64,000 nucleotides of DNA from Henricia sp. BOLD:AAB3569 (taxonomy: Eukaryota; Echinodermata; Asteroidea; Spinulosida; Echinasteridae): contig JBBELK010000368.1 of assembly GCA_037783545.1 (NCBI GenBank), forward strand, positions 1 through 64,000, in the 5' to 3' direction. The notes beneath the pieces are model-generated. The model was given only the letters and a program-made list of their open reading frames with translations, was not told the DNA's origin and ran no database searches. The position numbers were made by a program, and so were the translations under genes. How positions within the stretch are numbered: position 1 is the stretch's first letter; the number at the start of each line of letters is the position of its first letter. Positions 25,901 to 35,900 of this stretch are shown here, one piece after another.

Positions 25901-28900
25901 CATAATGGGCCTACCAATAAAATATAAACAAATAATTCCACATTTATAACTATGTACTTTTTTCAAAGAAATTACCGTTTTCTTGAGTTGGCATCCATTT
26001 TGTTTTCGGATTCTCAAAATCTGCATCTGCTCCTGTTGTGTACGTTAGTGGTACGTGCCATTTATATCTGGGGAAAAAATGGGGTATAAAAATCAATTTA
26101 AAGACAGATTACATGATTGTAAAACTTTTAAAAACAGGAACAACGTATCACATAAGAATAATGTCGATAAACTGCCTTGTAGATTTTCAGCCTGGTGTTA
26201 AGTTTTAACACCACAAGTATTAATTTAACACCTAGGGTGTTAAAAATCATGCATTTACATGTATTCCATTTGAGAAATAAAAACTAACACCCATGGTGTT
26301 AAATTTTAACACCAGACTTGGTATCTACATAAGACAACACCACTGGTGTTAATTGAACACCATTCGCCCATGATTTCCCAGAGTAGCATAATCCTGTTAC
26401 TAACCCAAGGTCTTGGTATTTAGACGAGCCCGTATCGGATGCAGGGTCTGTCAAAAACCTCTTCTGATCAGCTGTTGCAGTAATCTTGTTTGGTTCTAGT
26501 CCGCCGTAAGTCCGTTTTACCGTCACAGTAGGGAAGCCCGTCTGCTCAGTCCAAGTTTTCATGATTTCTGAAACATTTCCCCCAGCTCCAAGATCAACGT
26601 TGTCCTCTTTCGCTGCCTGGATAATTCAACAACATATTATAGAGCTTTAATTGCACAGCACTTGTGGGATTCGAATGCAGGACCAACTGATAAATAGTCT
26701 TACCTTTTGGAGATAGTTCCAGAGGTCACGGTTTGTTGCTGTTTTGTATTGTAGAGCTCGTAGGTAATACTGTAAAGCAAGATTAAAAAAAAATTTGATT
26801 CAGGCAAGATTCGAACCTGGAACTTTTGTTTAACGTGCCAGTGCTCTACCAAATGTTCTGATGTAGTTCCATTGACCATGAGTGATTGTGTGCAAAAAAC
26901 AAAAATAATTTTCTGTGATTTTTAAAATCAAATGATTTTTGACGGAACAGAAAATCACTGGCTCTTTAAATGATTTCTCAAATCTACAAATAGTTTAAGA
27001 AATAAAACCCATCTCGTATGTGGGATAGTACAAGTAATGTTTAAACTTACTTGAAGACCTTTTGTGAATGTCGCCTCCCCGAGGAAGTAGCTCATCATAC
27101 GGATGATAGATGAACCCTGGGGGAAAGAAATGTCTGGAATTATTGGAAAAAGGAAATGTAATTTCTTACTTCATTTCTTACTTAATTTTGGACAAAAAAT
27201 CATGTGGTGTTTAAAGGCAGTATACATGATTGGTATCTCGAAAATCAGAAATGTTCACAGATTTTCGCCTAACTTACACAATATAAACATGATGACCGAA
27301 GAAAACTTCCCCTGAAATTGTTTTGTCTGAAGTGCGATAGTCTTTGAGAAGTGAGTAAAACTTTTAGTTTTCGTCTCATGAGACGAAAATTCAATTCGCC
27401 TCAAAACCATTTCGCCCAAGTGCCATTTCGCCCCAAATCACTTCGTCCAAACACTACATCGTCCAAACACTACATCGCCCCAAAACCACTTAGTGCACAG
27501 GCCGAGGTTCAGGGCGAAATGGTTCAGGGCGAAATGGTTCAGGGCGAAGTGGTTTTGAGGCGAAATGACTGCAAACCCTTATTTGACTGTTTTCTCAAAA
27601 GTTAGACGAAGTACGGAGCTGGTTTTTGTTCAGGTTGGTTTTAATCATGCATATCTTCAATCACACAGGGGAATAAAACTACTTGTAACAGTTTACCAAT
27701 CATGTATCCCAAAAACACCATTTGCAGTAATACCAAATTTTTTACTTCACGAGTTGACAATATAAAGCTGAATAAAAGTGTTGATAGCAATGGTAACTAG
27801 TCAAACATTCAGTGTCCAATGAAAGGACCAGGTCGCACCTTTTGGTAGGAGATTCTGTCAAATATGGAGTTGATTTCTGCAGGAGTTGACGTGGGAATAA
27901 CCATCGGTCGCGACGTAACAAGGGCGTCAGTTTCCATCGCTCGCTGGAGGTCGTACAGTACAAACTTGTCCCACTGGTTGAACAAAAGCCAAGAAAAAAC
28001 ATTTGATCAGTTAGGTTTATATTTTAGTCTTTCCACGGTGAAGGGGGCATTTTGGCAACACAGACCATATTTTCCAGAAAATACCTTTGTCTGGTCTCAA
28101 AATAAAAGAAATAAGTATCAGTTGTTCTGAAGAGATAACTTAGGCCCAAAAAGGGTTACAAATAGTGTGACAACATGCCTTTCTAAAAAGCCTGTGTACA
28201 AATTTCCAATATACACTCGTAACCGGGAGGGCACTTCGCATTTGTTTTTTAGTGGGTAATATTTCGTGTTCTTTGCATTAAAATAATTTATGAGTTGTAC
28301 ATGGTCTTTGGTGTCCTGGGTATAATTCCCCTTCAACGAGCACAATGTCATAATCGTAAAGTGGCATCAACTTACAATTTCGAAGCCCGGCTCCTTAGGG
28401 TCTGTGCCGACGTATTCTACGTAGCTAGCGAAGCCTTCATTGAGCCATATATAGTCCCACCAATCCATGGTGACAAGGTTACCAAACCACTGCAGGGTAA
28501 AAACGAAAATAAATTAGTCACGTTGGCAGGTACTGAAAGTGCTGTATAAAATTTATCTAGCCAAGTTTACTCAATAAAGCTATCAGGTTGACTTAGTATA
28601 ACTTTTTTTAAACATGTATGTGCCTTGACATTCACTGAGGTCACCAAGGCCAATGGCCTCATGCCCTGCTGAGTTGGCTCCGGTGCCCCTTCAAGATATA
28701 CACTTTCTGAGGCCAATTTGGCCAGCATGCCCTATCCCAGGCCTTGACATTAACCGAGGCCACCAAGGCCAACAGCCTCATGCCCTGCTGAGTTGGCCCC
28801 GATGCCCCTTCAAGATATACACTTTCTAGGGCCAATTTGGCCAGCATGCCCTATCCTCTTAAATTTCATGAGGCTTGTATACCTAGTAACCAGTACACAT

Positions 28901-31900
28901 TTGGAACAAAGTTGGCCGTGGTGCCCCACCAGTTGGCCTCTGTGCCCTTTGAAAATCAGACAAAATCAAGGCCGCAGTGCCCCTTATTTTTATGTCAAGG
29001 GCCATGATTTATTTGGCCTTACATGATGTGGTATGCACTATATAGTGGGTACTCCCCCCACCTCCAACATGCCAAAACCTCATTTCATGCTTGGGTGGGA
29101 CTTGAACCCACAAACTCCTACATACGGTTACACCATACTGGACTCACCTGATGAGCTAACTCGTGAGCGACAATAGTGCAAACCCGCTGTTTGCGACCTT
29201 CCGACGACTCTCCCTCCTTGTACAACAAAGCGGTTTCGCGATACGTGATCAGACCCCAGTTTTCCATGGCGCCGGCGGTAAAGTCGGGCAGAGCAATCAT
29301 ATCTACAAATAAACACATTTGCACAAGAATTCTATTTATCGCTCCAGCGAAAGGAATTTAATAGCAGAAAAAGTAAAAAGGTACTTAAGACTTTTTCCGA
29401 TTGTACGTACCCATTTTGGACAAAGGATACTTGATATCCATCCCGTACAAAGTGTCAAAGGAGTCCAATACGTATGAGCCAACTTTGAGGGCATAATCGG
29501 CTTGGTCAATTAAATCTTCTTGTGTCCAGACGCTGAACTACAATCACAAGGAAAATATAACAATAGCCAGTATTAGTTTGTGTTTTTGATGAGCCAATCA
29601 CCAGGTCGTTCAAGTCCGTAAGTCTGACAAGTACTCAAAAACTTTGCATGTCCTCAAAGGGCCTTACAAGTCCTCAAAGGGCCTTACAAGTCCTCAAAGG
29701 GCCTTACAAGTCCTCACAAGGCTTGCAAGTCCTGACAAGGCTTGCAAGTCCTCACAAGTCCCAGCAAGTCCTCACAAGTCCCAGCAAGTCCTCACAAGGC
29801 TTGCAAGTCCTCACAAGTTTCTGCAACTCCTGAAAAGTTCCTGCAACTCCTGAAAAGTTCCTGCAACTCCTCACAAGTTCCTGCAAGTCCTCACAAGTTC
29901 CTGCAAGTCCTCACAAGTCCCTACAAGTCCTCACAAGTTCTCACAAGTCCTCAAAAGTCCTCACAAGTCCCAGCAAGTCCTCACAAGTCCCAGCAAGTCC
30001 TCACAAGCCCTTTAAGGTAACTTTGAAGCCTCAAAACCTCAAATTCCTCACAAATCCTTTTCAACAGTTGACTAACGTGAAAAAGAACATGAACACATTG
30101 GGAATGAAATAACACAAGGGAGTTTAATACTTACTGATACATTATGCGCCGTGGTCGTATTAACAGACACAAAATCGCTAACGACGTAGCACACTAAGTA
30201 CGTTGACATGACGACGCTTTTTTCAAATGTTGATCGAATCCATTCATCGTCAAGTGTTTCTGCTTGAATCTTGGGCATATTGGCTAGGGCGTGGTACTGG
30301 GATGCGTGCTCTAAGGTTATGTTGAAGGTCGCTTTCAGGGCTGGCTCATCAAAACATGGGAATGCTTTGCGTGCGTCGACTGGGTCGAAGAATGTGCTGG
30401 CCAGGTACCTGGGAAGGAGGGTAAATAGGAGAGTCACTATGAAATGTGACCGGCTCCAGCAAAACCCAACACTTGTGATAAAAATTCAAAATTTAAGTTT
30501 TGGTATCAGCTTAGTGTGCATACAAAAAGGTATCTTTTAAAACATGTTTGAGGAAATTCTGATAATTTTTGGCGAAGTTATGACCAATTAAAGTATGACA
30601 GATCAGAAAAAGTGAAATGGAGCTATTGGTCTTTAAAGTTTGACAAACTAGTTGATTATTTAATTTTTTTGTCAATAATATGAGGAATTTTGAGACAGTT
30701 CAAACAACAAAACAAATCTTGAATGTATCCCGATGTTGATTCTGCCAAATTTTCAAGTTGGTCCCAGAGGCCATTTTTTAAGGTTGTGGGCCCATATCAC
30801 GTAATGGGAAATGCCGAGAAGCGTCGGGTTTTGCCAGAGTCGGTCACAAATGTTTAAGAGAAAATTTTTCTCTGTTGCAAAATGTTTATCAAATTAAATC
30901 TTCATATTGCCGAAAATTGTCTGAGCTTTGAATGTAATTAATTGATTCTTTAGTGACTATTAAAACAATACAATACATGTACAATACTTTGTTAATGAGT
31001 TAGCCATAAAAGTTTACTAAATGGTTAAGCTTCTTTTCACATTTTCTTTGCGAGAAGTTCATTTCAAATTGCAAATGGTGACACACTCCAGGACATAACT
31101 ACTTCGGGACGGCTAGGCATTTTCCCGATTCATTTCCCTGGAGCGGGAGACTGCAACTTACAGTTTTGGTTATGCAGTATACATGTATGTCTCTGGGGCT
31201 GGAGACTTGATGACTAGTTTTTATTTCAAGTCGTAAATCAATCTTATTTCCCAAGTCTAGTCACAAGTCATTTTCTCCAGAGTCAAGTCACAGGTCAAAA
31301 ACCAAAAACTGACTTGACCCCAAGCCAACAAGATAATAGTGACCAGCTCTGCCCTGGTCTAATTCATGGGCTAATTCTGTATAACCGCCCCCAAGACACT
31401 CAGAATTGCATATGCAGTTCCCCGTCGCGAAGTGGTTACAAAGTGGTTACGAAGTGGTTTCATTTTTGTGTACAAGTCCTACGTACATTCCTATGGCAAA
31501 ACATGTTACATAAATAAGTTGTACAGTTTTTGGACAAAATGGTAACGTGTATACAACAACGCATCGATGTTGTTACCAATAATTTACCTTTTCTCTCCTG
31601 CTTTGGTCGTGTAATTCATTCTGTAGTATCCTCTCAGATCGGCTTCTAAAGGTCCTTGAAATTCCAGATACAAGCTATACTTCTCTCCGGGTATTAGGTA
31701 CGAGTTGAGTTCCACGACGACAAATTGATTCGGCTCATATAACCATGGTTCTTTAAAGGTGGGCGTTGGTCCGCCACCGATTCGCGTTAACGTAGTCGTG
31801 CCCGCGGTGAACGTATGATCAATGCTATGAAGCAGAATGACGCTCGTTCTTTCGATGCATTCTATGATTACGTTCACGGAACCGTTGAAGATGAACTTGA

Positions 31901-31986
31901 CGAGATCGGTTTTGATTGTGAGGTCGTAGTGCTCTGGGATGAGAGATTTTGGCAGTCTTATTTCTTCCCAGACCTTCGGTTTGTTT
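19924..31986 (-). CDS. aminopeptidase N-like M1 peptidase, copy 2 (18 exons)
   Basis: A membrane-type zinc exopeptidase by homology. Exons in transcription order: 31986-31588, 30408-30135, 29537-29411, 29302-29148, 28489-28376, 27973-27839, 27116-27051, 26769-26704, 26616-26405, 26067-25976, 25608-25478, 25141-24938, 23709-23636, 22280-22170, 21910-21737, 21121-20981, 20615-20534, 20067-19924. All join in frame (2701 bases) to a TAA. Seen directly: [59 protein letters not shown] (zinc HEXXH-18-E split by an intron), ISYQK tyrosine, GFYRVNYD, and the C-terminal helical domain ending [18 protein letters not shown]. Its catalytic exon matches copy 1 at 46 of 52 residues. No signal-anchor exon is found upstream. 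The first exon has a strong acceptor and needs a phase-2 partner, which the end of copy 1 supplies. An ATG at 32015 reading through the acceptor is a weaker alternative start. Confidence 0.93.
21167..21712. repeat. 28 bp minisatellite, about 19 copies, in copy 2 intron
   Basis: The unit GACTTGACTTGGGACTCGAAGGCAGTCT recurs with a 28 bp period and point variants, and the left part is the most regular. It lies between the exons at 21121-20981 and 21910-21737. Open frames through it are an effect of the repeat. Confidence 0.92.
21945..22118. mobile_element. TTAA-flanked MITE family C, truncated copy
   Basis: Shares with 24419-24786, 39973-40188, 41414-41763 and about 51225-51564 the words GACGATATCCTTGAAAATAT, CACCCATGG and the terminal GATCTGGACACGCTCCTTTAA. 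Only the right terminus is intact. Intronic. Confidence 0.75.
22309..23125. repeat. 110 bp minisatellite, about 7 copies, in copy 2 intron
   Basis: Units containing CCATGGCATGGAGTGACTAG and CTCCCCCTGGATGGGATG recur every 110 bp (for example 22421, 22531, 22641). It lies in the intron before the exon at 22280-22170. Confidence 0.93.
23211..23626. mobile_element. MITE family B, copy next to a splice donor
   Basis: Ends resemble TTAAAGATAGTATACACGAT on the left and its inverse (GAGATACTGCCTTTAA) on the right. The interior has CTTCGCCCTGAACCACG-type motifs and CGTACTTCGTCTAACTTTTG, shared with 27211-27710 and 43676-44146. Its right end lies 10 bases from the exon boundary at 23636. Confidence 0.8.
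23836..24215 (+). mobile_element. tRNA-derived SINE (Leu/Ser-class head, CTTGAGCAAGGCA body)
   Basis: The head CTTGGCCGAGTGGTTGAGGTC...GGGTTCGATACC resembles a class II tRNA. The body reads TGTGCCCTTGAGCAAGGCAT, GATCCCAGAGG and GTCTCTGGCTGTCGGC, with an AT-rich tail ending in ATCATCAATCATCATCG. Related pieces: 49829-50030 (head plus start of body), 63630-63900 (body) and an inverted fragment at 51636-51690. Confidence 0.85.
24290..24801 (-). mobile_element. tRNA-derived SINE split by a family C MITE
   Basis: On the minus strand the head reads GCTCGATGGTCGAGTGGTTAA at its 5' end, then is interrupted, and resumes AAGACGTCTGCC...TGGGTTCGAGTCCCACCCGAGC. The T stem is perfect and the anticodon loop CTTGTAT would give UGU. 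The tail contains CATAGTGTCTCGGGAAAGCA. Sister copies: 29030-29130, 36895-37745 and 39315-39480. Confidence 0.85.
24419..24786. mobile_element. family C MITE inserted at TTAA in the tRNA-like D loop
   Basis: TTAA is present at both 24419-24422 and 24783-24786. Inside, AGGAGTGTGACCAGATCA faces TGGTCATGCTCCT. Removing it restores a continuous tRNA-like head, so the boundaries are well supported. TTAA duplication is typical of piggyBac-type insertion (established knowledge). Confidence 0.85.
25206..25440. repeat. array of 11 ATTTGCAT octamers, 20-22 bp spacing
   Basis: Units of the form ATTTGCATATTAATAnnnnC lie in the intron between exons 25608-25478 and 25141-24938. I count eleven exact ATTTGCAT words and one ATTTGTAT. 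ATTTGCAT is the inverse of the ATGCAAAT octamer bound by POU-domain factors. Whether this is used as a regulatory cluster or is only a simple satellite is unknown. Confidence 0.85.
25875..25916. repeat. perfect 17 bp-arm hairpin
   Basis: GGTAGGCCCATTATGTG is followed, after a 7-base centre, by its exact inverse. It lies in the intron just downstream of the exon at 26067-25976. Confidence 0.8.
26195..26365. repeat. cluster of inverted GGTGTTAA / TTAACACC motifs
   Basis: At least eight copies of AACACC in both orientations, several as facing pairs, lie immediately downstream of the exon at 26616-26405. Confidence 0.7.
27211..27710. mobile_element. MITE family B, fullest copy
   Basis: The left end TTAAAGGCAGTATACATGAT and its inverted counterpart near 27690-27710 bound about 500 bp. 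The interior has multiple forms of TTCGCCCCAAA / GGGCGAAATGG. Copies: 23211-23626 and 43676-44146. A diverged relative lies near 55380-55520. Confidence 0.8.
28622..28858. repeat. 119 bp tandem duplication in copy 2 intron
   Basis: Two adjacent copies share CACCAAGGCCAA, CCTCATGCCCTGCTGAGTTG and CAAGATATACACTTTCT. They lie between exons 29302-29148 and 28489-28376. Confidence 0.85.
29030..29130 (-). mobile_element. partial tRNA-derived SINE beside a catalytic exon
   Basis: The minus strand reads TGTGGGTTCAAGTCCCACCC with a broken anticodon arm, and the tail matches the SINEs at 24290 and 36895. It ends within about 20 bases of the donor of the HELAHQ exon (29148). Confidence 0.65.
29626..30010. 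repeat. minisatellite of CAAGTCCTCACAAG units in copy 2 intron
   Basis: Degenerate 14-21 bp units (CAAGTCCTCACAAG, TTCCTGCAACTCCTGAAAAG, CCCAGCAAGTCCTCACAAGT) fill the left part of the intron between exons 30408-30135 and 29537-29411. Confidence 0.9.
30440..31585. other. copy 2 intron with no recognised feature
   Basis: AT-rich intron of about 1.2 kb. A short direct repeat of GAAGTGGTTAC occurs near 31430-31460. I see no exon, RNA or mobile element. Confidence 0.5.
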
Positions 31987-32414
31987 CTAGAAGAAAAAAA
32001 AGAATCGTAAAACACACGGAAGTCGGTAATAACGAAATTTGGACATCACAAAAAGTGTCTGTTATAGTTCTCTTCCGTTATTCATTTTCTTTTAATTAAC
32101 CAATCTACGTAAATTGTCGTCTTTAATTAATGTCTAACTTGTAAAGCATTGTGATACTATGTGTAAGAACGCTATATAAATGCCAAAAAAACGACAATTT
32201 GTGTGTAAAAAAGGAATATTAGGGCGACGCGCTCAATAGGGCGACATTTTGGTGTCGCCCTAATATATTTTCGCCCTTAATATTATTATTAATCTATAAT
32301 TACACTGTACTCACAATAAGTTAGGGATATTGGTATGTTGTCAATTTTGGAATTATTTTTTTCAAATAATTGTTTTCACCTATTCCTGTGACAAGGTGTG
32401 TCTGTCATGCAGAT

Positions 32415-32859
32415 ACAATGCATAGTTCCAAATTGCCCAGTTAACCCCGCCCCCTTGGATATTGTTGCTATGTGTTCACAAGCCATCGCAAAAAAATGGC
32501 GACACAACGTACAAAGCAACGGGACTCGGCATGGAAAGCACAGATTCATTGGAGAAAACTCAAAGGTATTTATGTTTTAGGGTCGACAGTTACCGTAGCA
32601 CACACTGAGCGAAGGGCTAGTAATGCAGGGATGACATATATTCATAAAAATGCGCTTTCCTACCTTTGAACAGCGAATCGCCCGACATTGAAACCAAAAT
32701 TTACCCGGTCAGTGGCGCCGCGCATACAACATACAAACTGTATATGGGCAGAAAATCGCGTGATTGTGTGACCTTTGACCTATGTGGGCGCCGTCTGCTA
32801 GCTCTGTTGTGATTGGTCGGCGGGTTCGGCTTGATTGACAGGTCGGAACTATGCATTGT
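32415..32859. mobile_element. ACAATGCATAGTTC TIR element, copy 1 of 4
   Basis: ACAATGCATAGTTCC at the left faces GGAACTATGCATTGT at the right, about 445 bp. The interior contains TGTGCTTTCCATGCCGAG (inverted here) and ACCAATCACAACAGAGCTAG words shared with 33559-34005, 38094-38530 and 48496-48942. It lies between M1 copy 1 and copy 2 and takes up much of the 985 bp gap. Short open frames in it are not conserved. Confidence 0.88.
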
Positions 32860-32968
32860 GTAATCATATACAAAATCATCAAAGCAGAATACATACCCTC
32901 AATAAAATGTCTGCGCACACCCCACAATATCCCAAACTTATTGTGAGTAGTAAGCCTGTATTTTGGGT

Positions 32969-32975
32969 ACTTACA
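32969..32975 (-). promoter_or_regulatory. splice donor overlapping the copy 1 stop codon
   Basis: The minus strand reads GCT ACA GTG TAA GTA. If the exon ends after ACAGT, the donor is GTAAGTAC, close to consensus, and TAA is removed. The leftover two bases (phase 2) join A/AAC at 31986 to give V-N-K-P without a shift. No AATAAA occurs on the minus strand between 32970 and 31990 (only ATTAAA near 32089 and 32116). Use of this donor is inferred. Confidence 0.5.
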
Positions 32976-35900
32976 CTGTAGCATCCAGCCATAAGTCCAC
33001 ACTGTCGTAATGGTCTTTCATCCATCGTATATTGGCCCCAATAACGGCGATGGATTCAGTAAAAGCTCGAGCCCCTGTTCCCTGATCAGGGTGGTCTGCC
33101 ATGAACCTTTTCACCTATACCGTGCATAAAAAGAAACGTTCATTTTCAGTTTAATTAAATTGAAAATTTCTTTGGTAATTAAGTTGACATCGAAATATTC
33201 ACATAACAGCTTCATTATGCATGACTGCACAAAGCTTATGTGTGCTGAAAATTCCCACTCTCAGAATGACTGCTTTTTTTAAATAAAAAAGTGGAGAAAT
33301 TTTGTTGTGTTTTTTTAGTTGTTCGGTAATTTAGTTTGGTCACTAATATTAGATACAAAAAGATGTATATTTTATTGGTTTCTGTCAAAAATTCACTAGA
33401 TGGACATTTGCTAAGTGTCTTAGAAGCTGCTTAGTATAAAATGGTGCTCAGCAAAATATTTAAAAAAAATTGCAGCTGCCAATATTTTGCAAATTAGCCA
33501 CCAAGGAGCAGCAAAATTTCACACCATTCATGTGAAGCATTGTAAATTTCATCTGCACCAATGCATAGTTCCGACCTGTCAATCAAGCCGAACCCGCCGA
33601 CCAATCACAACAGAGCTATCAGACGGCGCCCACATAGGTCAAAGTGATGCAATCATCACACAATCACGCGATTTTCTGCCCATACAGTTTGTATGTTGTA
33701 TGCGCCAGTGACCGGGTGAATTTTGGTTTCAATGTCGGGCGATTCACTGTTCAAAGGTAGGAAAGTGCATTTTTATGAATGTATGTCATCCCTGCATTAC
33801 TACCCCTTCGCTCAGTGTGTGCTACGGTAACTGTCGACCCTAAAACATAAATACCTTTGAGTTTTCTCCAATGAATCTGTGCTTTCCATGCCGAGTCCCG
33901 TTGCTTTGTACGTTGTGTCGCCATTTTTTTGCGATGGCTTGTGAGCACATAGCAACAGTATCTAATGGGCGGGGTTAACTGGGCAATCTCAGAACTATGC
34001 ATTGTCTAGGCTTGTGACCTTGTTGCGTCTCCCAGACATTTGTTACGTAACTTTTACAAAAATTGAAGCATGTTATATCTCAAGAGTCAAGCGTGGTATT
34101 TCAGACTAAGTTTGAAACAACAAAAAAATCAAGTGAAATTCTGTTTACCATTTGTAGTTCGTATTCCGTATTAAAATAAGACGTTATCCCACTGATTATA
34201 GAATCCAGAAGAAACACGGTATCTCCGTATCTAAGAATTAAATTGAAAGGATAAAATTTGTAAGAACTCTGGCGAAAACATATAATATGGACGTAACTTG
34301 CCCAAAATGTAGTGGTGCAGAACCTGTCAGCACTTAGATTATGACACCTACCCCCCATAACAACTCCCCAAATATAACTTGAGTTGACGTGGCAATTACC
34401 CTTTTTCACACTTAGTATCCACTTGACCAGATTAAATTGTTGTTGCTATGTGGTGCACGCGGCAGGTGTGAAGTACAGAATCAATACCTTGTTTACCGTA
34501 GGAGTAAATGGCATAAAGCAACCAGACTGTTGGTTGCTAGGCAATGGCGTGCACCACGTAGCAACAACAGCATAGTATGTGACTTTCTAAACTGCACCTC
34601 CATTTGAAAGTGAAGAATTCGGGCACCAGCCATTATGCAAATGGCTAATTGGGATTACGTGTCTTGCCCAGGGACACAAGATATGAGGTGCGACAAAATT
34701 TTGGAAATGCTACGATATGTGAAGATGAAACAATACTTTGACCCAATGTAACTGCTTGATGTGGACTTACCCAGATCTGTAAACATCCCAATTTGCCCTG
34801 AAGAAGTCCCACGCCAGCGGGAGACCAACAGGATTTCTTGCAACGGCTGTTAACACATCCTCCCTATCCTGAAATCGGATAATCTTACTGTCAAGACTGC
34901 GTTTCAGGTACCTACAAGGAAAAGAAAGATACTTCCGTCTTCCGTTATCCAGTTGACACCAGGATTATTTTTGGCAAAAAGGCAAATGTGATTAGCTAAA
35001 TGTCAAGACCAGGGGCTAAATGTCAAGAGGTCAAAATAGAAACGGTCTGTATACCGGGAAACAGTACATAAACGATACACCGTTGCACGGTTTTGAGTGA
35101 GCAAGCAAACGGTTCAGCTGGTCTGGCCAAACGGTAGATAATTGGCAGTGTTCAACCCACCCGTGTTCGCTGAACAAACGGTTCCAAGAGGGATTAACTC
35201 GAACTGTTTACCGGTATACAGACCGTTTGTATTTTGACCTCGCGCCTAAGAGCTAGCTTAAAACATGTGCTTACTGTAGCAGAAAAATTGTGCCAAAGTT
35301 AAGGCTATTTCAAGACCACAGCATGCTTAAGCACGCGCGTGCTTGGAAATGAGCACAGTTGCATCACTAGTGTTTAGCAAATTTTGCCTCTGAAGCTAGC
35401 AAATGTTAAGCAGTGCGGTTACGGTCTCCATGAAATAGCCGGAGCCTCCGTTTGTACAAAATCGGCTGCTAAACAGCGCCGTGAAATTAGCCCCAGGTCA
35501 AGCACTACAAATACCGACTCTTGAGAGTCATTTCTACATTCATTGTATGAATCTTCTCATCAAAAGATCATACTTTGCAACACTCCGAGGCGGCCACCAC
35601 GGAGCGAGATTTGCTACACTGACAGGCCGTCCACAGCCGTCAAGTTCAAGTTCAAAACACGGTGTGTACAAATGAATGGTGGTCAATAGACGTGTTTACA
35701 CGTCAACCGTGGAAGACAGCAGCAAAGGTGCGTTTTAACTCGTCAACCACCCCTGTGACTATACATTGCCAGAACATGTTTACACGTCCTCTGGAGTCAA
35801 GTTTGGTTAATATTTGAATTCCAATAACTCACGTGCTAAGGATCCATGGTTTTTTACTGCACGCCATGGCGGTCAATAGTGGCGACTTGACCGACGTACT

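Noticed and set aside
28659-29026. Open frames across the 119 bp duplication
   Set aside because: Intronic duplicated sequence with no homology or splice signals.
32415-34005. Protein beginning [21 protein letters not shown] in the ACAATGCATAG elements
   Set aside because: The frame is short and differs among the four copies, and no transposase motif is seen.
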